The notes under the pieces were generated by a model. It saw only the letters and a list, made by a program, of their open reading frames with translations. It was not told where the DNA came from and ran no database searches. From NCBI RefSeq assembly GCF_020715685.1, contig NZ_CP085840.1:1-64000 (forward strand): a stretch of DNA of 64,000 bases, given 5' to 3'. This DNA is from Dermatobacter hominis. Lineage in GTDB: Bacteria; Actinomycetota; Acidimicrobiia; Acidimicrobiales; Microtrichaceae. The number at the start of each line of letters is the position of its first letter. Positions within the stretch are counted from its first letter, which is position 1. This document shows positions 7,922 to 15,992 of this stretch, piece after piece. Made by a program: the position numbers and the translations under genes.

Positions 7922-8512
7922 ATGGCGAGACGGCTCACACCCCGTGGCGCGGAGCGGCGGGCCCAGCTGATCGCCTATGCCACCGAGCGCTTCGCCGCCG
8001 ACGGCTACCACCCGACGTCGGTCGCCGACATCGTCGACGGCCTCGGCGTGGGCAAGGGCGTCTTCTACTGGTACTTCTCGTCGAAGGAGGAGCTCTTCGT
8101 CGAGATCCTGCGCTCGGCGCAGAAGGACCTGCGCCGCTCGCAGCTCCGGGCGATCGAGGACCAGCCCGACGCCGTCAAGCGGCTCGAGCTCGGCATCCGC
8201 GCCGGCGTCATGTGGATGGCCGAGCACAACCAGCAGCGGAAGCTCTTCGAGTTCGCCCGCACCGAGCCGACCTTCGCCGGGGCGGTGATGGCCGGCCAGC
8301 GCGTGCTCGTGGCCGACGCCGTCGAGCACCTCAAGGCGGCGATCGTCGAGGGCGGCATCCCCGACCGGGACCCCGAGGCACTGGGCTGGGGCATCCTCGG
8401 CGTCACCAACGTGATGACGCGGATCTACATCGACGACCGGGGCTCGGACCCCGAGGAGGTCGCCGACATGGTCGTCGCCTTCTGCATGGAGGGCATCGGC
8501 GGCCATCGCTGA
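7922..8512 (+). CDS. TetR-family transcriptional regulator
   Basis: The 196-residue protein has an N-terminal TetR DNA-binding domain at residues ~10-57: a helix starting RAQLIAYATERFAADGY, then the helix-turn-helix TSVADIVDGLGVGKGVFYWYF and the closing SSKEELF. The C-terminal ligand-binding part is all-helical without a recognisable subfamily signature. The ATG at 7922 lies 7 nt after TAGCGT and 23 nt after a perfect inverted repeat, so the gene is likely leaderless and autorepressed. alaC ends 61 bp upstream on the same strand, and an ACT-domain gene follows 85 bp downstream. The ligand and other targets are unknown. Confidence 0.88.
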   Translation: MARRLTPRGAERRAQLIAYATERFAADGYHPTSVADIVDGLGVGKGVFYWYFSSKEELFVEILRSAQKDLRRSQLRAIEDQPDAVKRLELGIRAGVMWMAEHNQQRKLFEFARTEPTFAGAVMAGQRVLVADAVEHLKAAIVEGGIPDRDPEALGWGILGVTNVMTRIYIDDRGSDPEEVADMVVAFCMEGIGGHR

Positions 8513-8584
8513 AGCCCGTTCGGGCGCCGGAACGCGGCTCGGTCCGGTTCACGGAGCCGTCACACCGCGGACACAGGAACTGTG

Positions 8585-8590
8585 TAGCTT
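8585..8590 (+). promoter_or_regulatory. Candidate -10 (TAGCTT) for leaderless ACT-domain gene
   Basis: TAGCTT ends 7 nt before the GTG at 8598, which supports that GTG over the TTG at 8589 that would overlap the hexamer. Confidence 0.45.
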
Positions 8591-8597
8591 GCCCGCC

Positions 8598-9203
8598 GTG
8601 GCCACCCTGGTACTCCGCGTCTGGCTGCCCGACCGGCCGGGCGCCCTCGGTGCCGTCGCCTCGCGCATCGGCGCCGTGCACGGCGACGTGATCGGCATCG
8701 ACATCATCGAGCGGGGCGCCGGTCGTGCGGTCGACGAGCTCGTCGTCGACCTGCCCGAGGAGGGCCTGGTCGACCTGCTGCTCGCCGAGGTGGCCCACGT
8801 CGAAGGCGTCGACGTCGAGGACGTCCGCGTGCTCGACGGACCGCCCGAGGACCCCACGGTCGTCGCGCTCGAGCTCGCCGCCGCGCTGCGTGCCGACGGC
8901 GTGGGGGACCGGCTGCCGATGGTCGTCGCCGGCGCCCGCCAGATCCTGCACGCCGACTGGGCGGCCGTCGTCGGCACCGACGGCGCCGGCGTCCTCCTCT
9001 CCGAGGGCGAGGGCATCCCGGGCGACGGGTGGCTCACCGCCTTCGTCCAGGGCGCGCTGACCGACGGCGGACCGGCGGACCTCCACGAGCTCGCCGTGGC
9101 CCGCCTCGGCGAGGGCGGCCCGGCGCTCGTGGTCGGGCGCGAGAGCGTGCCGCTCCGGGCGAGCGAGCGCGAGGTGCTCGCCCTCATCGCCCGCCTCGCC
9201 TGA
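8598..9203 (+). CDS. ACT-domain protein, putative amino-acid-sensing regulator
   Basis: Residues 1-75 of this 201-residue protein form an ACT domain: a first strand TLVLRVWLPDRPGALGAVA, the conserved helix start, then GDVIGIDIIERG and a second half ending VEDVRVL. ACT domains bind small ligands, usually amino acids, and often regulate biosynthetic enzymes. The C-terminal ~120 residues show an alternating strand/helix pattern that could be a degenerate GAF-like unit, but no motif proves it. No catalytic domain is present. GTG at 8598 is preferred to TTG at 8589 because the TAGCTT hexamer overlaps the latter. The gene converges on glpK, separated by a strong hairpin. Confidence 0.7.
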   Translation: MATLVLRVWLPDRPGALGAVASRIGAVHGDVIGIDIIERGAGRAVDELVVDLPEEGLVDLLLAEVAHVEGVDVEDVRVLDGPPEDPTVVALELAAALRADGVGDRLPMVVAGARQILHADWAAVVGTDGAGVLLSEGEGIPGDGWLTAFVQGALTDGGPADLHELAVARLGEGGPALVVGRESVPLRASEREVLALIARLA

Positions 9204-9240
9204 CCGGGATCCCCCCACCCCACCCCACCGCACCCGCCGG

Positions 9241-9287
9241 CTTTGGCGGCGCTCTCGGTCGTGAGACGACCGATCCCGCCGCCAGAG
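9241..9287. terminator. Two-stem hairpin between convergent genes, likely bidirectional terminator
   Basis: TCGGTCGT-GAG-ACGACCGA (9255-9273) is a perfect 8-bp stem with a 3-nt loop. It is flanked by an outer stem TGGCGGCG (9244-9251) / CGCCGCCA (9277-9284), extended by CTT/GAG with one wobble. It lies between the convergent ACT-domain gene (ends 9203) and glpK (ends 9304). No T-run follows, which is usual for actinobacterial terminators. Confidence 0.7.
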
Positions 9288-9303
9288 CGAGGGTGAGCGG
9301 GGG

Positions 9304-10863
9304 TCAGTCGGGGCGGTCCCAGGCGAGCGAGCGCTCGACGGCGCGGCGCCACATGGCGTGGCCGGCGTCGGCTGCGGCCCGGTGCTCCGGATCGGTGCCG
9401 GGGTCGACGCGGGCGTCGGCCCGCCAGTTCGCCGCCAGCTCGGCGGCGCTCGACCACGTGCCGGCCCCGAGGCCGGCGAGCAGCGCCGCGCCGAGCGCCG
9501 TCGTCTCGGCGACCGCAGACCGCACGACCGGCACGCCCAGCTGGTCGGCCTGGACCTGCAGGAGCAGGTCCATGGCCGCCGCGCCGCCGTCGACGCGCAG
9601 CTCGGCGAGCTCGACGCCGGCGGCTCGCGTCATCTCCTCGACGACGTCCCGGGTCTGGAACGCCATCGACTCGACGACGGCCCTGGCGAGGTGGGCCCGC
9701 GTCGTGCCGCGCGTGATGCCGACGATCGTGCCGCGGGCGTACGGGTCCCAGTCGGGGGCGCCGAGACCGGTGAAGGCGGGCACGACGAACGCGCCGCCGG
9801 TGTCGGGCACGGACTCGGCGAGGGGGCCGACCTCCGCCGCCTCGGCGATGATCTCCAACCCGTCGCGCAGCCACTGGACCGCGGCGCCCGTGACGAAGAT
9901 CGCGCCCTCGAGCGCGTAGTGCGTGACCGTGGGGTCGTCCTCGCCGTCGCCGCCGTCGCCGTCGTCGAACACCCGGGCCGGGACCTCCCACGCCACGGTG
10001 GCGAGCAGGCCGTCGCAGGGCTCGGGGCACTCGCCGCCGACGTTGAGCAGCACGAACGAGCCGGTGCCGTAGGTGTTCTTCGCCATGCCGGGCTCGAGGC
10101 AGGCCTGGCCGAACAGGGCGGCCTGCTGGTCGCCGGCGATGCCCGCCACCGGGATGCCCTCGCCGAGCGGCACGGCTGCGGTCGTGCGGCCGAACTCGCC
10201 GCAGCTCGGCGCCACCTCGGGCAGCGCCGAGCGGGGGACGCCGAACAGGTCGCAGAGTTCGTCGGACCACGCCCGCTGCCGCAGGTCGTACAGCATCGTG
10301 CGCGAGGCGTTCGACGGGTCGGTGGCGTGGACGGCGCCGGCGTCGGACGTGCCGCCGGTCAGGTTCCAGAGCAGCCAGCTGTCGACGGTCCCGAGCCGGA
10401 GGTCGTCGTCGACCTCGACGCCGCCCTCGGTGAGGAGCCACTCGAACTTCGAGGCGGAGAAGTAGGGGTCGAGCACGAGCCCCGTCAGCTCGCGGATGCG
10501 GGGGAGGTGGCCGCCGTCCTCGAGCTCCCGGCACCGGTCGGCGGTGCGCCGGTCCTGCCACACGAGGGCCCGGTGGCGGGGGAGGCCCGTCCGGGCGTCC
10601 CAGGCGACGGCCGTCTCCCGCTGGTTGGTGATGCCGATGGCGATGATCGCCTCGTCGCCCATCTCGGCCCGGACCAGCGCCGCCGCCTCCTCGAGCACCG
10701 CCACCGTGGTGTCCCAGATCTCGGTCGCGTCGTGCTCGACCCAGCCCGGCTCGGGGAAGTGCTGCGTGAACTCCCGGTACGCCCGCACCACCGGCGTCCC
10801 CGACCCGTCGACCACGAAGGCCCTGATCCCCGTCGTCCCGGCATCGATCGCGAGCACCGCCAC
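9304..10863 (-). CDS. glpK: Glycerol kinase
   Basis: GlpK phosphorylates glycerol to sn-glycerol 3-phosphate with ATP in the cytoplasm. The 519-residue product has the FGGY-kinase layout: N-terminal phosphate loop AIDAGTTGIRAFVVD, ITNQRETAVAWD, the adenosine-side loop NTYGTGSFVLLNVG, GDQQAALFGQ, and the C-terminal VDGGAAAMDLLLQ signature. A small Asp/Gly insertion (DDGDGGDGEDD) near residue 300 is unusual. The start is GTG at 10863, giving VAVLAIDAGTTG. A longer open frame continues upstream but runs through the tandem repeat and antisense to pfkA. TACTGT lies 8 nt before the GTG, so the gene is probably leaderless. It is divergent from pfkA, which places two glycolysis-entry enzymes around one repeat-filled promoter region. 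Confidence 0.93.
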   Translation of the reverse strand: MAVLAIDAGTTGIRAFVVDGSGTPVVRAYREFTQHFPEPGWVEHDATEIWDTTVAVLEEAAALVRAEMGDEAIIAIGITNQRETAVAWDARTGLPRHRALVWQDRRTADRCRELEDGGHLPRIRELTGLVLDPYFSASKFEWLLTEGGVEVDDDLRLGTVDSWLLWNLTGGTSDAGAVHATDPSNASRTMLYDLRQRAWSDELCDLFGVPRSALPEVAPSCGEFGRTTAAVPLGEGIPVAGIAGDQQAALFGQACLEPGMAKNTYGTGSFVLLNVGGECPEPCDGLLATVAWEVPARVFDDGDGGDGEDDPTVTHYALEGAIFVTGAAVQWLRDGLEIIAEAAEVGPLAESVPDTGGAFVVPAFTGLGAPDWDPYARGTIVGITRGTTRAHLARAVVESMAFQTRDVVEEMTRAAGVELAELRVDGGAAAMDLLLQVQADQLGVPVVRSAVAETTALGAALLAGLGAGTWSSAAELAANWRADARVDPGTDPEHRAAADAGHAMWRRAVERSLAWDRPD

Positions 10864-10871
10864 GGCGGCGG

Positions 10872-10877
10872 ACAGTA
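10872..10877 (-). promoter_or_regulatory. Candidate -10 (TACTGT) for glpK
   Basis: On the minus strand TACTGT ends 8 nt before the glpK GTG (10863). The -35 region would lie in the first repeat unit of the tandem array. Confidence 0.45.
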
Positions 10878-10893
10878 GCGGCCGGCGGGCTGC

Positions 10894-11015
10894 CGCGGCC
10901 TCTCGGCCGGCGGGCTGTCGCGGCCTCTCGGCCGGCGGGCTGTCGCGGCCTCTCGGCCGGCGGGCCGGTCGCGGCCTCTCGGCCGGCGGGCTGTCGCGGC
11001 CTCTCGGCCGGCGGG
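10894..11015. repeat. 25-bp tandem repeat, five copies, between glpK and pfkA
   Basis: Units begin at 10894, 10919, 10944, 10970 and 10995. The core is CGCGGCCTCTCGGCCGGCGG plus a 4-6 bp variable end (GCTGT or GCCGGT). A partial unit precedes them at 10879-10893. Each copy carries the small palindrome CGGCC-TCTC-GGCCG. The array fills almost the whole 180-bp divergent intergenic region and reaches into both putative -35 regions, so copy number could influence expression of glpK and pfkA. Confidence 0.9.
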
Positions 11016-11030
11016 CCGGCCCTGTCGCTC

Positions 11031-11036
11031 TACGCT
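11031..11036 (+). promoter_or_regulatory. Candidate -10 (TACGCT) for leaderless pfkA
   Basis: TACGCT ends 7 nt before the pfkA GTG at 11044, directly after the tandem repeat array. Confidence 0.5.
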
Positions 11037-11043
11037 GTCCGCC

Positions 11044-12078
11044 GTGCGGATCGGGATGCTGACCTCCGGCGGCGACTGCCCGGGGCTGAACGCCGTCATC
11101 CGCGGCGTGGTCCGCAAGGTCGAGCGGGTCCACGGCGGCACCGTCGTCGGGTTCCGCGACGCGTGGAAGGGCGTGCTCGAGGACGAGTGGGAGGTGCTCG
11201 ACGTCAACCGCTGCCGCGGCATCCTCCCCCGGGGCGGCACGATCCTCGGCACCTCGCGCGTCCAGCCCTACCAGTTCCCCGACGGGGTCGAGATGGTGAA
11301 GGCGGCGGTCGCGCAGCACCGTCTCGACGGGTTCGTCGTCATCGGCGGCGACGGGTCGCTCGGCGCCGCCCGCGACCTCCAGGACGACGGCGTCAACTGC
11401 ATCGGCGTGCCCAAGACGATCGACAACGACATCGCCGCGACGGAGATGACGTTCGGCTTCGACACCGCCGTGCACATCTGCAGCACGGCGATCGATCGCC
11501 TCCACACCACGGCCGAGGCGCACGACCGCGTGATGGTCGTCGAGGTCATGGGCCGCGACGCCGGCCACATCGCCGTGCGTGCCGGGCTGGCGGGCGGCGC
11601 CACGATGACGCTCATCCCCGAGGTGCCGTTCGACATCGGCGAGGTGTGCGACGCGCTGCAGCGCCGCCACGCCGGCATGTCGTACGCGTCGATCGTCGTC
11701 GTCGCCGAGGGCGCCACCCCCGCGCCCGGCACGATGCCCGAGCCCGAGTACGAGGTCGACCGCTTCGGCCACCGCCGCCTCGGCGGCATCTCCCAGCGCC
11801 TGGCCGAGGAGATCGAGGGCCGCACCGGCATCGAGACCCGCGTGACGATCCTGGGGCACGTGCAGCGGGGCGGCACCCCGACGGCGTTCGACCGGGTGCT
11901 GGCCACCCGCTACGGCGTCGCCGCGGCCGACGCCGCGGCCGACGGCGCCTGGGGCCAGATGGTCGCGCTCCAGGCCGACCACATCGTGCGGGTGCCGCTG
12001 CACGAGGCGACGGGGTCGACCAAGCAGGTGGACCTCGACCTCTACGACGAGGTCGCCCGCCCGTTCTTCGCCAGCTGA
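11044..12078 (+). CDS. pfkA: 6-phosphofructokinase (group III type)
   Basis: The enzyme phosphorylates fructose 6-phosphate to the 1,6-bisphosphate, the committed step of glycolysis. At 344 residues it is of the length of group III / mixed-substrate PFKs found in actinobacteria. Motifs in order are TSGGDCPGLNA near the start, IGGDGSLGAA for nucleotide binding, VPKTIDNDI carrying the catalytic Asp, MGRDAGHIA and HVQRGGTPTAFDR. The Gly in GGDGS points to ATP as donor, while the Lys in PKTIDND is the residue seen in pyrophosphate enzymes. This G/K pair is known for actinobacterial ATP-dependent members. GTG at 11044 is supported by TACGCT 7 nt upstream. Only 9 bp separate its stop from the convergent lipoprotein gene. 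Confidence 0.93.
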   Translation: MRIGMLTSGGDCPGLNAVIRGVVRKVERVHGGTVVGFRDAWKGVLEDEWEVLDVNRCRGILPRGGTILGTSRVQPYQFPDGVEMVKAAVAQHRLDGFVVIGGDGSLGAARDLQDDGVNCIGVPKTIDNDIAATEMTFGFDTAVHICSTAIDRLHTTAEAHDRVMVVEVMGRDAGHIAVRAGLAGGATMTLIPEVPFDIGEVCDALQRRHAGMSYASIVVVAEGATPAPGTMPEPEYEVDRFGHRRLGGISQRLAEEIEGRTGIETRVTILGHVQRGGTPTAFDRVLATRYGVAAADAAADGAWGQMVALQADHIVRVPLHEATGSTKQVDLDLYDEVARPFFAS

Positions 12079-12087
12079 GCCCCGACG

Positions 12088-12753
12088 TCAGTCGACTGCC
12101 GGGCAGGTCGTCTCGAGCTTCGACGTCCGCAGCTCGAGGCGCTGCAGGGTGGCGGAGCCGAGGCCGACGGACTCGACGTCGGTCGGGTCGGGGAGCAGGG
12201 ACGCGTAGTCGCACGCGGTGACGGTGGTGGCGTCGCCCCGGGTGGGGGTCGCGACCTGGATGGGGTCGCCGTCGACCTGGAATCGGACCCGCTCGACGTT
12301 GCCGAACTCGGTGGCGGTCATCACGATCTGGGCGATCGCCTGCTGGCGGCTCGGGCCGACCACGTTGTCGAACTCCTCCGACAGGTCGAGCGTGAGCGTG
12401 CCGTCCTCGAGCTCGAGGCTGGTCAGCTGCGTGTCGATCGGGACCGAGGTGGTGAGGTCGAGGGCGTCGAGGCCCGGCTCGGGCGACTCGAACAGCGTCT
12501 CGACCACCGTCTGCACCTGGCGGTCGGGCAGCGACAGCGACACGGGGATGAGCTGGCCCTCGCGCAGGTAGTAGAGGACGGCGGTCGCGCCGCCGCTCGT
12601 CGGTGCAGCCGGCAGCGTGGTGGTCGTCGTGCTGACGGCGAGCGCCCGCGGCTCGTCGTCGGTGCCGATCGAGCACGACGTCACCGCCAGGATCGACGCG
12701 CACGCGGCGAGCGCCAGCGCGGCGCCGACGCCCCGGGTCGGGCACCGCGTCAC
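12088..12753 (-). CDS. GerMN-domain lipoprotein in the LpqB position of an mtrAB operon
   Basis: The 221-residue product has a lipoprotein signal: a short Arg-containing start, hydrophobic AALALAACASILAV, then lipobox V-T-S-C with the lipidated Cys at residue 27. A Thr/Pro-rich spacer follows. Residues ~65-180 resemble the GerMN (sporulation/spore germination) domain: AVLYYLREGQLIPVSLSL, VVETLFESPEPG, LTLDLSEEFDNV, and QQAIAQIVMTATEF. In mycobacteria mtrA-mtrB is followed by lpqB, whose ~580-residue product carries GerMN plus a beta-propeller. Here only the GerMN part is present. GTG at 12753 overlaps the mtrB stop by 4 bp. Likely role: extracytoplasmic partner of the MtrB sensor (inference). 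Confidence 0.78.
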   Translation of the reverse strand: MTRCPTRGVGAALALAACASILAVTSCSIGTDDEPRALAVSTTTTTLPAAPTSGGATAVLYYLREGQLIPVSLSLPDRQVQTVVETLFESPEPGLDALDLTTSVPIDTQLTSLELEDGTLTLDLSEEFDNVVGPSRQQAIAQIVMTATEFGNVERVRFQVDGDPIQVATPTRGDATTVTACDYASLLPDPTDVESVGLGSATLQRLELRTSKLETTCPAVD

Positions 12754-14382
12754 GGCGCGCGCCCCGCGTCGTCGCCGGGCTGCGGCCCGACCGTGATCGC
12801 CGTGTGCTCGCCGGTGAGCGTCAGCGCGCTGGCGGCCTCGGGCGTGGCGGCCGACAGGTCCTCCTCGACGTCGTCCACGGCGAGCAGCGGGAGCTCGACC
12901 ACGAACCGGGAGCCCTGGCCGCCGTCCTCCCGGTCCTCGACCCACACCCGGCCGCCCTGGAGGCGGGCGTGCTCGGCGACCAGCGCGAGGCCGAGCCCGA
13001 CGCCGACGTCGGAGCCCCGGCTGCCGCCCTGGTCACCGCGGTTGAACCGGTCGAAGATGCGGCCCCGCTCGGACTCGGGCACGCCGGCGCCGCGGTCCTC
13101 GACCGCGATCCGCACGGTGAGCTCGTCGGCCGGGATCCCGGCCGCGATCTCGTCGGGCTCGGGCACGTGGCGCTCGACGAACACGCCGCTCGCGCCGTCG
13201 GCGTACTTCTCGGCGTTGTCGAGGTAGTTGGCGAGGATGCGGGCGACGCGCCGCTTGTCGCAGGCCAGGACCACGCCCTCGAGCTGCGGGTCGGCGTCGA
13301 CCGGCACCGAGCCGCCGGTGAAGCCCGCGACGGTCGTGCGGACCAGCGCCACGATGTCGACGCCGTCGAGCTCGAGGCGCACGGCCCCCGGCGTCGAACC
13401 GCGAGATCTCGAGCAGGTCCTCGACCAGCTGGGTGAATCGGCCCATGTCCTTGCGGAGCAGGTCGAGCGCCTGCTGGGACCGCTCGGGCAGCTGCTCGCG
13501 GTTGTTGGACAGGACCTGGATCGCGGCGTTGATCGTCGTGAGCGGCGAGCGCAGCTCGTGGCTGACGTCGCTCGCGAACCGGGCGTCGCGGTCGATCCGG
13601 TCCTGGAGGCTCTCGACCATCGCGTTGAAGTTCGCGACCAGCGGGGCGAGGTCGGCGTCGTGCGCGTAGTCGTCGTAGTCCAGGCGGGTGTCGAGCTGGC
13701 CGAGCGCCACGGCCTCGGTCGCCTCGCCGATGCGGGTCAGCGGTCGCAGGGTGTAGCGGCTGGCCCAGTAGCCGATGGCCCCCGCCGCCACCGTCGACAG
13801 GGCGGTGGCGAGGATCAGCGTGTAGCCGAGCGCGCTCAGGCCGGCGTCGATGTCGTCGAGGCGGTACACCTCGAAGTACGCGGACCCCGGCTCGTCGAGC
13901 GGCACGCCGATGGCCACCACCGGCTGGCCGTCGACGTCGTAGCGCATGATGCCGCTGTCGCCCTTCTGCACGCGGTCGCGCAGGTTCCGGGGGATGGCCT
14001 CCACGCCGAAGCGCGGATCGAGGCTGGCCGTGACGGTCCGGCCGTCGGTCGGCAGGACGACCGAGGGCTTGCCGGCGTCGGGCAGCGACGACAGCACGGT
14101 CTGCACGTCCTGGGTCGGCGCCCGGCCGATCGAGCCCTGGACGGTCCGGGCGTTGGCCAGCACGCGGCGCGACACCGACTCCTCGCGCTGGTCGATCAGC
14201 GTGCGCTTGGTGACGGTCATCGTCGTCACCGCGACGGCGACCGAGGCCAGCAGCGTCACCAGCGCCACCGCGATCGCGATGCGGGCCCGGAGCCCCGGGT
14301 GGATCCCGTGGCGGAGCCGGTCGTCGATCGGCCGCGGGGCCGTCTCCGACCCGCCCGCTCCCGGCCGCTCGGGCCCGGTCAC
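12750..14382 (-). pseudogene. mtrB: Sensor histidine kinase MtrB-like, single-base (+1) frameshift
   Basis: Two frames together give a complete ~543-residue kinase. The 5' frame runs from GTG 14382 (overlapping the mtrA stop by 4 bp): an N-terminal helix, an extracytoplasmic sensor of ~150 residues, a second helix, a HAMP-type linker (TLRPLTRIGEATEAVALGQL) and the HisKA domain with the phospho-accepting His in DVSHELRSPLTT. Just after LLEISRFDAG the frame breaks at a run of five G (plus-strand C at 13385-13389). Removing one G restores DAGAVRLELDGVDIV and then the HATPase domain (NYLDNAEKYA, DRGAGVP, GVGLGLALVAEHA). The kinase is otherwise intact, so a sequencing error in the homopolymer is as likely as a real mutation. 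Confidence 0.85.
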
Positions 14383-15068
14383 GGTTGCAGCTTGTAGCCG
14401 AGCCCGCGCACCGTCACCACGTGGCGGGGATCGGCGGGGTCCGCCTCGATCTTGGTGCGGAGGCGGCGCACGTGGACGTCGACCAGCCGGCCGTCGCCGA
14501 AGACGCCGTGGCCCCACACCTTCTCGAGCAGGTCCTCGCGCGAGAACACGGTGCCCGGGTGGTTGGCCAGCTCGACGAGCAGGCGGAACTCGGTCTTGGT
14601 GAGGTGGACGGGCTCGCCGCCGCGGGTGACCACGCCCTCCTGCGGGACGACCTCGAGCTCGCCGAAGCGCAGTCGCGGGTTGCCCGGGGCGGTGGGCCGG
14701 GCCCGGCGCAGCAGGGCGCGGATCCGGGCGGAGAGCTCCTTGGGGGCGAACGGCTTGGTGAGGTAGTCGTCGGCGCCGGCCTCGAGCCCGGCGACGACGT
14801 CGTGGGTGTCGGCGCGGGCCGTGACCATGATGATCGGCACGTCGCTGAGGCGGCGGACCGACCGGCAGACCTCGAAGCCGTCGATGCCGGGCAGCATGAT
14901 GTCGATCAGGACGACGTCGGTGGGCTCCCGGGTGAAGGTCGAGATGGCGTCCTCGCCGGTCTCGGCCTCCTCGACCTGCCAGCCCTCGTCCTCCAACGCC
15001 AGCTTCACCGACGTGCGGATGCGTTCGTCGTCCTCGACGGTCAGGATGCGCGTGCCCACGACGGCCAT
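14379..15068 (-). CDS. mtrA: Response regulator MtrA-like (OmpR/PhoB family)
   Basis: This 229-residue regulator has a receiver domain (1-~120) with the acidic pair at residues 13-14, the phospho-accepting Asp56 in VVLIDIMLPGIDG, and the conserved Lys in YLTKPFAPKEL. A winged-helix OmpR-type DNA-binding domain follows, with HLTKTEFRLLVELANHPG, the recognition helix GRLVDVHVRRLRTKIE and the end VRGLGYKLQP. MtrA controls cell-wall, division and replication-linked genes in actinobacteria, so its presence near the division cluster is fitting. The ATG at 15068 gives the usual short lead before the first strand. The stop overlaps mtrB by 4 bp. The order mtrA-mtrB-GerMN lipoprotein matches the conserved actinobacterial operon. 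No strong promoter was seen upstream. Confidence 0.9.
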   Translation of the reverse strand: MAVVGTRILTVEDDERIRTSVKLALEDEGWQVEEAETGEDAISTFTREPTDVVLIDIMLPGIDGFEVCRSVRRLSDVPIIMVTARADTHDVVAGLEAGADDYLTKPFAPKELSARIRALLRRARPTAPGNPRLRFGELEVVPQEGVVTRGGEPVHLTKTEFRLLVELANHPGTVFSREDLLEKVWGHGVFGDGRLVDVHVRRLRTKIEADPADPRHVVTVRGLGYKLQP

Positions 15069-15143
15069 TGTCCACCATCTCGGGGGGCTCCGGGTGACAG
15101 CCCGCGCCGCGACCCGAGGTGCTCGACCCCCGGCGCCGACCGG

Positions 15144-15992
15144 TCAGCCGGCGCCGAGCTCGGCCAGCAGGTCGGCGAGCTCGTCGAACAGCGCGGGGTG
15201 CGCCGCGAGCGCGGACCCCGGCCGGATCGGCCCGCCGTCGAGGCTGCCGACCCGGGCCCCGGCCTCCTCGGCGATCAACGCCCCGGCCGCGAAGTCCCAC
15301 GTCGACAGCCCGGCCTCGTAGAACGCGTCGACCCGACCGGACGCGACCGAGCACAGGTCGAGCGCGGCGGCGCCCATGCGGCGGATGTCGCGGACGCGGG
15401 GGAGCAGCTCGGCGACGACGAGGCCCTGCCGGTGGCGCTGCTCGCGGTCGTAGCCGAACCCGGTGGCGATGAGGGCCCGCTCGAGCGGCGGCGGGTCGGC
15501 CAGCCGGAGGACGCCGTCGCGGTCGTCGCACACGGCGCCGCCGCCCCGGGTGGCGCGGTACGTCCGGCCGTGGGTCGGGTCGGCCACGACCCCGGCGACG
15601 ACCCGGCCGTCGACGGCGGCCGCGACCGAGACGTTCCAGCCGGGGTGGTCGTACACGTAGTTGGTGGTGCCGTCGATCGGGTCGACCCACCAGGTCACCG
15701 CGCCCTGGCCGGCCTCGCCCGACTCGCCGCCCTCGCCGGCCGCAGCGGCCGTGCCGCCGTCGCCCATCTCCTCGCCCATCACGACGTCGTCGGGCCGGCG
15801 GCCGCGGATCACGTCGCGGATCACGGCCTCGGCGGCCCGGTCCATCTGGGTCACCAGGTCGGTCGACGACGACTTCGACGAGACCTCGAGCGCGTCGGGC
15901 CGGCCGTCGTGCACCAGGGCCACGGCGGCAGCCGCCGCCTCGAGCGCGACGTCGAGCAGCGGGCGGTACGGGTCGTCGGTCGCGCCGCTCAT
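15144..15992 (-). CDS. Inositol-1-monophosphatase family phosphatase
   Basis: This is a 282-residue lithium-sensitive-type phosphatase that hydrolyses inositol phosphate or related sugar phosphates. Metal-binding motifs are intact: the MGEEMG glutamate, WWVDPIDGTTNYVYDHP, and the C-terminal STWDFAAGALIAEEAGARV. A Gly/Ala/Glu insertion (about residues 80-97, GDGGTAAAAGEGGESGEAG) lies between the first two motifs and is not typical. ATG at 15992 overlaps the stop of the upstream small membrane protein gene by 4 bp, so they form an operon. In actinobacteria such enzymes make inositol for mycothiol or phosphatidylinositol, or act as histidinol phosphatase (HisN). Sequence alone does not separate these. 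Confidence 0.87.
   Translation of the reverse strand: MSGATDDPYRPLLDVALEAAAAAVALVHDGRPDALEVSSKSSSTDLVTQMDRAAEAVIRDVIRGRRPDDVVMGEEMGDGGTAAAAGEGGESGEAGQGAVTWWVDPIDGTTNYVYDHPGWNVSVAAAVDGRVVAGVVADPTHGRTYRATRGGGAVCDDRDGVLRLADPPPLERALIATGFGYDREQRHRQGLVVAELLPRVRDIRRMGAAALDLCSVASGRVDAFYEAGLSTWDFAAGALIAEEAGARVGSLDGGPIRPGSALAAHPALFDELADLLAELGAG

Noticed and set aside
10894-11015. CRISPR array
   Set aside because: Units follow each other without unique spacers, and no cas gene is nearby.
10864-12003. 380-codon upstream extension of the glpK frame
   Set aside because: It runs through the tandem repeat and antisense to pfkA, and the glycerol kinase family starts at the GTG at 10863.
12750-14382. Two separate genes for the two parts of MtrB
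   Set aside because: The second frame starts inside the conserved HisKA-HATPase linker, without a ribosome site, and the halves join exactly after a one-base correction.
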